The notes below the pieces were generated by a model that saw nothing but the letters and a program-made list of their open reading frames with translations, was not told where the DNA came from and did not search any database. DNA of 64,000 nucleotides from Ptiloglossa arizonensis (lineage: Eukaryota > Arthropoda > Insecta > Hymenoptera > Colletidae), in the NCBI RefSeq assembly GCF_051014685.1, contig NW_027479441.1:1-64000 (forward strand), in the 5' to 3' direction. Positions 61,542 to 64,000 of the stretch are shown here, piece after piece. Each line of letters begins with the position of its first letter. Position 1 is the stretch's first letter. A program made the position numbers and the translations under genes.

Positions 61542-64000
61542 GGCTGAGAAACCATCAAAATTTTCGCAAGTCTGATTCTCGAAACCAATAACTGGAATGG
61601 CCTAGGGGAAAAGTACACGCACCATTGTAATCGGGCGGGTTTCTACTTCCAGATGCAACAGGAATATCTCGAGTTCGTCAATCCGTTCACGAGATATGGG
61701 AGTTTGACGTTAAGGAATGGTTGAGAAACCATCAAAATTTTCGCAAGTCTGATACTCAAAACCAATAACTACTATGCCCTAGGGCAAAAATACATATACC
61801 GTTGTAATCGGGCGAGTTTCTGCTTTCAGATGCAACAGGAATTTCTCGAGTTCGTCAAACCGTTCGCGAGATATGGAAGTTTGAAGTTAAGGAATGGTTG
61901 AAAAACAATCAAAATTTTCGCAAGTCTGATACTCGAAACCAATAACTACAATGGCCTAGGGGAAAAATACACAGAACGTTGTAATCGGGCGAGTATCTGC
62001 TTTCAGATGCAACAGAAATTTCTCGAGTTCGTCAATCCGTTCGCGAGATATGGGAGTTTAAAGTTAAGGAATGGTTGAGAAACCATCAAAATTTTCGCAA
62101 GTCTGATACTCGAAACTAATGACTAATATTGCCTACGGCAAAAATACACATACCGTTGTAATAGGGCGAGTTTCTGTTTCAGATGCAACAGGAATTTCTC
62201 GAGTTCGTCAATCCGTTCGCGAGATATGGGAGTTTAAAGTTAAGGAATGGTTGAGAAACCATCAAAATTTTCGCAAGTCTGATACTCGAAACTAATGACT
62301 AATATTGCCTACGGCAAAAATACACATACCGTTGTAATAGGGCGAGTTTCTGTTTCAGATGCAACAGGAATTTCTCGAGTTCGTCAATCCGTTCGCGAGA
62401 TATGGGAGTTTGACGTTAAGGAGTGGTTGAGAAACCATCAAAATATTCGCAAGTGTGATACTCGAAACCAATGACTGGATTGGCCTAGGGGAAAAGTACA
62501 CACACCATTGTAATCGGGCGAGCTTCTACTTCCAGATGCAACAGGAATATCTCGAGTTCGTCAATCCGTTCACGAGATATGGGAGTTTGACGTTAAAGAA
62601 TGGTTGAGAAACCATTAAAATTTTCGCAAGTCTGATACTCAAAACCAATAACTACTATGCCCTAGGGCAAAAATACATATACCGTTGTAATCGGGCGAGT
62701 TTCTGCTTTCAGATGCAACAGGAATTTCTCGAGTTCGTCAAACCGTTCGCGAGATATGGTAGTTTGAAGTTAAGGAATGGTTGAAAAACAATCAAAATTT
62801 TCGCAAGTCTGATACTCGAAACCAATAACTCGAATGGCCTAGGGGAAAAGTACACACACCATTGTAATCGGGCGAGTTTCTACTTTCAGATGCAACAGGA
62901 GTATCTCGAGTTCGTCCATCCGTTCGCGAGATATGGGAGTTTGAAGTTAAGGAATGGTTGAGAAACCATCAAAATTTTCGCAAGTGTGATACTCGAAACC
63001 AATAACTACTATGCCCTAGGGCAAAAATACATATACCGTTGTAATCGGGCGAGTTTCTGCTTTCAGATGCAACAGGAATTTCTCGAGTTCGTCAAACCGT
63101 TCGCGAGATATGGTAGTTTGAAGTTAAGGAATGGTTGAGAAACCATCAAAATTTTCGCAAGTCTGATACTCGAAACCAATAACTAATATTGCCTACGGCA
63201 AAAATACATATACCGTTGTGAACGGGCGAGTTTCTGCTTTCAGATGCAACAGGAATTTCTTGAGTTCGTCAAACCGTTCGCGAGATATGGTAGTTTGAAG
63301 TTAAGGAATGGTTGAAAAACAATCAAAATTTTCGCAAGTCTGATACTCGAAACCAATAACTACAATGGCCTAGGGGAAAAATACACAGAACGTTGTAATC
63401 GGGCGAGTATCTGCTTTCAGATGCAACAGAAATTTCTCGAGTTCGTCAATCCGTTCGCGAGATATGGGAGTTTAAAGTTAAGGAATGGTTGAGAAACCAT
63501 CAAAATTTTCGCAAGTCTGATACTCGAAACTAATGACTAATATTGCCTACGGCAAAAATACACATACCGTTGTAATAGGGCGAGTTTCTGTTTCAGATGC
63601 AACAGGAATTTCTCGAGTTCGTCAATCCGTTCACGAGATATGGGAGTTTGACGTTAAAGAATGGTTGAGAAACCATTAAAATTTTCGCAAGTCTGATACT
63701 CAAAACCAATAACTACTATGCCCTAGGGCAAAAATACATATACCGTTGTAATCGGGCGAGTTTCTGCTTTCAGATGCAACAGGAATTTCTCGAGTTCGTC
63801 AAACCGTTCGCGAGATATGGTAGTTTGAAGTTAAGGAATGGTTGAAAAACAATCAAAATTTTCGCAAGTCTGATACTCGAAACCAATAACTCGAATGGCC
63901 TAGGGGAAAAGTACACACACCATTGTAATCGGGCGAGTTTCTACTTTCAGATGCAACAGGAGTATCTCGAGTTCGTCCATCCGTTCGCGAGATATGGGAG

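Larger units (their letters stand above)
1..64000. repeat. Tandem satellite array, 177-bp monomer, about 361 copies
   Basis: The start motif ACTCGAAACC recurs every 177 bp (for example at 1, 178, 355; 10,265, 10,442, 10,619). From 4,601 to 22,652 the distance is 18,051 bp, which is 102 x 177 minus 3, and the 3 bp are single-base losses near 16,364, 16,540 and 18,848. All monomers face the same way. I saw no inversion, inserted element or non-satellite spacer. Composition is near 42% GC. No rRNA, tRNA, promoter or terminator signal was recognised. Nucleosome-sized units in long homogenised HOR arrays are typical of centromeric or pericentromeric satellites; that role is inference here. The family is not one I can name. 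Confidence 0.98.
51709..64000. repeat. Mixed satellite zone to the window end
   Basis: Monomers of the 176-bp TTGCC/GGCAA type, the 12-bp palindrome type, the GGCCGTGTTTC type, the GAGTGGTTGAG/AATATTCGC type and CTCGAATGG type recur in partly conserved order. The pair GAACGTTGTAATCGGG followed by AACTAATGACTAATATTGCC is seen near 51.9, 55.6, 61.9 and 63.4 kb. Long-range copies include 56,455-57,295 with 60,701-61,541. No gene, insert or orientation change was found. Confidence 0.85.

Noticed and set aside
1..64000. A CRISPR array.
   Set aside because: The repeats are 177 bp with no unique spacers; every position of the unit is repeated. No cas genes are present.
1..64000. rDNA spacer repeats or an LTR retrotransposon array.
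   Set aside because: No rRNA-like sequence, no coding or primer-binding/polypurine-tract features, and no target-site duplications were seen. The unit is uniform and single-oriented.
1..64000. Identity with known plant centromeric satellites such as the Arabidopsis 180-bp, Brassica 176-bp or rice CentO families.
   Set aside because: The lengths are similar, but I could not see shared sequence with the parts of those repeats I know. No assignment is made without a search.

Overview
The whole 64 kb window is one uninterrupted tandem satellite DNA array. The basic monomer is 177 bp, about 42% GC, and about 361 copies lie head to tail in a single orientation. I found no unique sequence, transposon, RNA gene or credible protein-coding gene. 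The array runs off both ends, so no flank is visible. The short open frames in it (at most 117 codons) are by-products of the repeat: 177 is a multiple of 3, so the same frame recurs in successive monomers.

The host is a eukaryote with long homogenised satellite arrays. A 177-bp nucleosome-sized unit with higher-order repeats (HORs) is the architecture typical of centromeric satellites in many plants and animals. I do not recognise the family, so neither the species nor a centromeric role can be settled from this sequence. CpG is not depleted in the monomer (9 CpG where base composition predicts about 7.8).

Layout. (1) 1-17,330 is dominated by a 14-monomer HOR of 2,478 bp. It is seen complete at 10,088-12,565, one monomer short at 12,566-14,866, and in several deleted or shuffled forms (29, 5 and 9 monomers) whose junctions are hybrid monomers that keep the 177-bp register. 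Within this zone, about 640-4,256 carries many single-base indels and looks like unpolished assembly. (2) 17,331-24,951 is heterogeneous with only local duplications. (3) 24,952-34,880 is a second HOR family: a 4-monomer unit (708 bp) nested in a 10-monomer unit (1,770 bp), itself part of a duplication of about 5.3 kb. (4) 34,880-64,000 contains further subtypes, including a 176-bp monomer with a TTGCC/GGCAA dyad and a monomer with a 12-bp palindrome. It also holds segmental duplications of 19 monomers (3,362-3,363 bp), the clearest at 45,232-51,708.

Within the monomer (counted from the ACTCG start) the notable elements are CCTAGG at 25-30, a weak CENP-B-box-like stretch at 44-60, CTCGAG at 92-97, TCGCGA at 111-116, a perfect 6-bp-stem hairpin with a GAGA loop at 141-156, and an A4T4 tract at 158-165. 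The array appears to evolve by in-register unequal exchange. Dyad symmetry is kept, or newly gained, in several subtypes.
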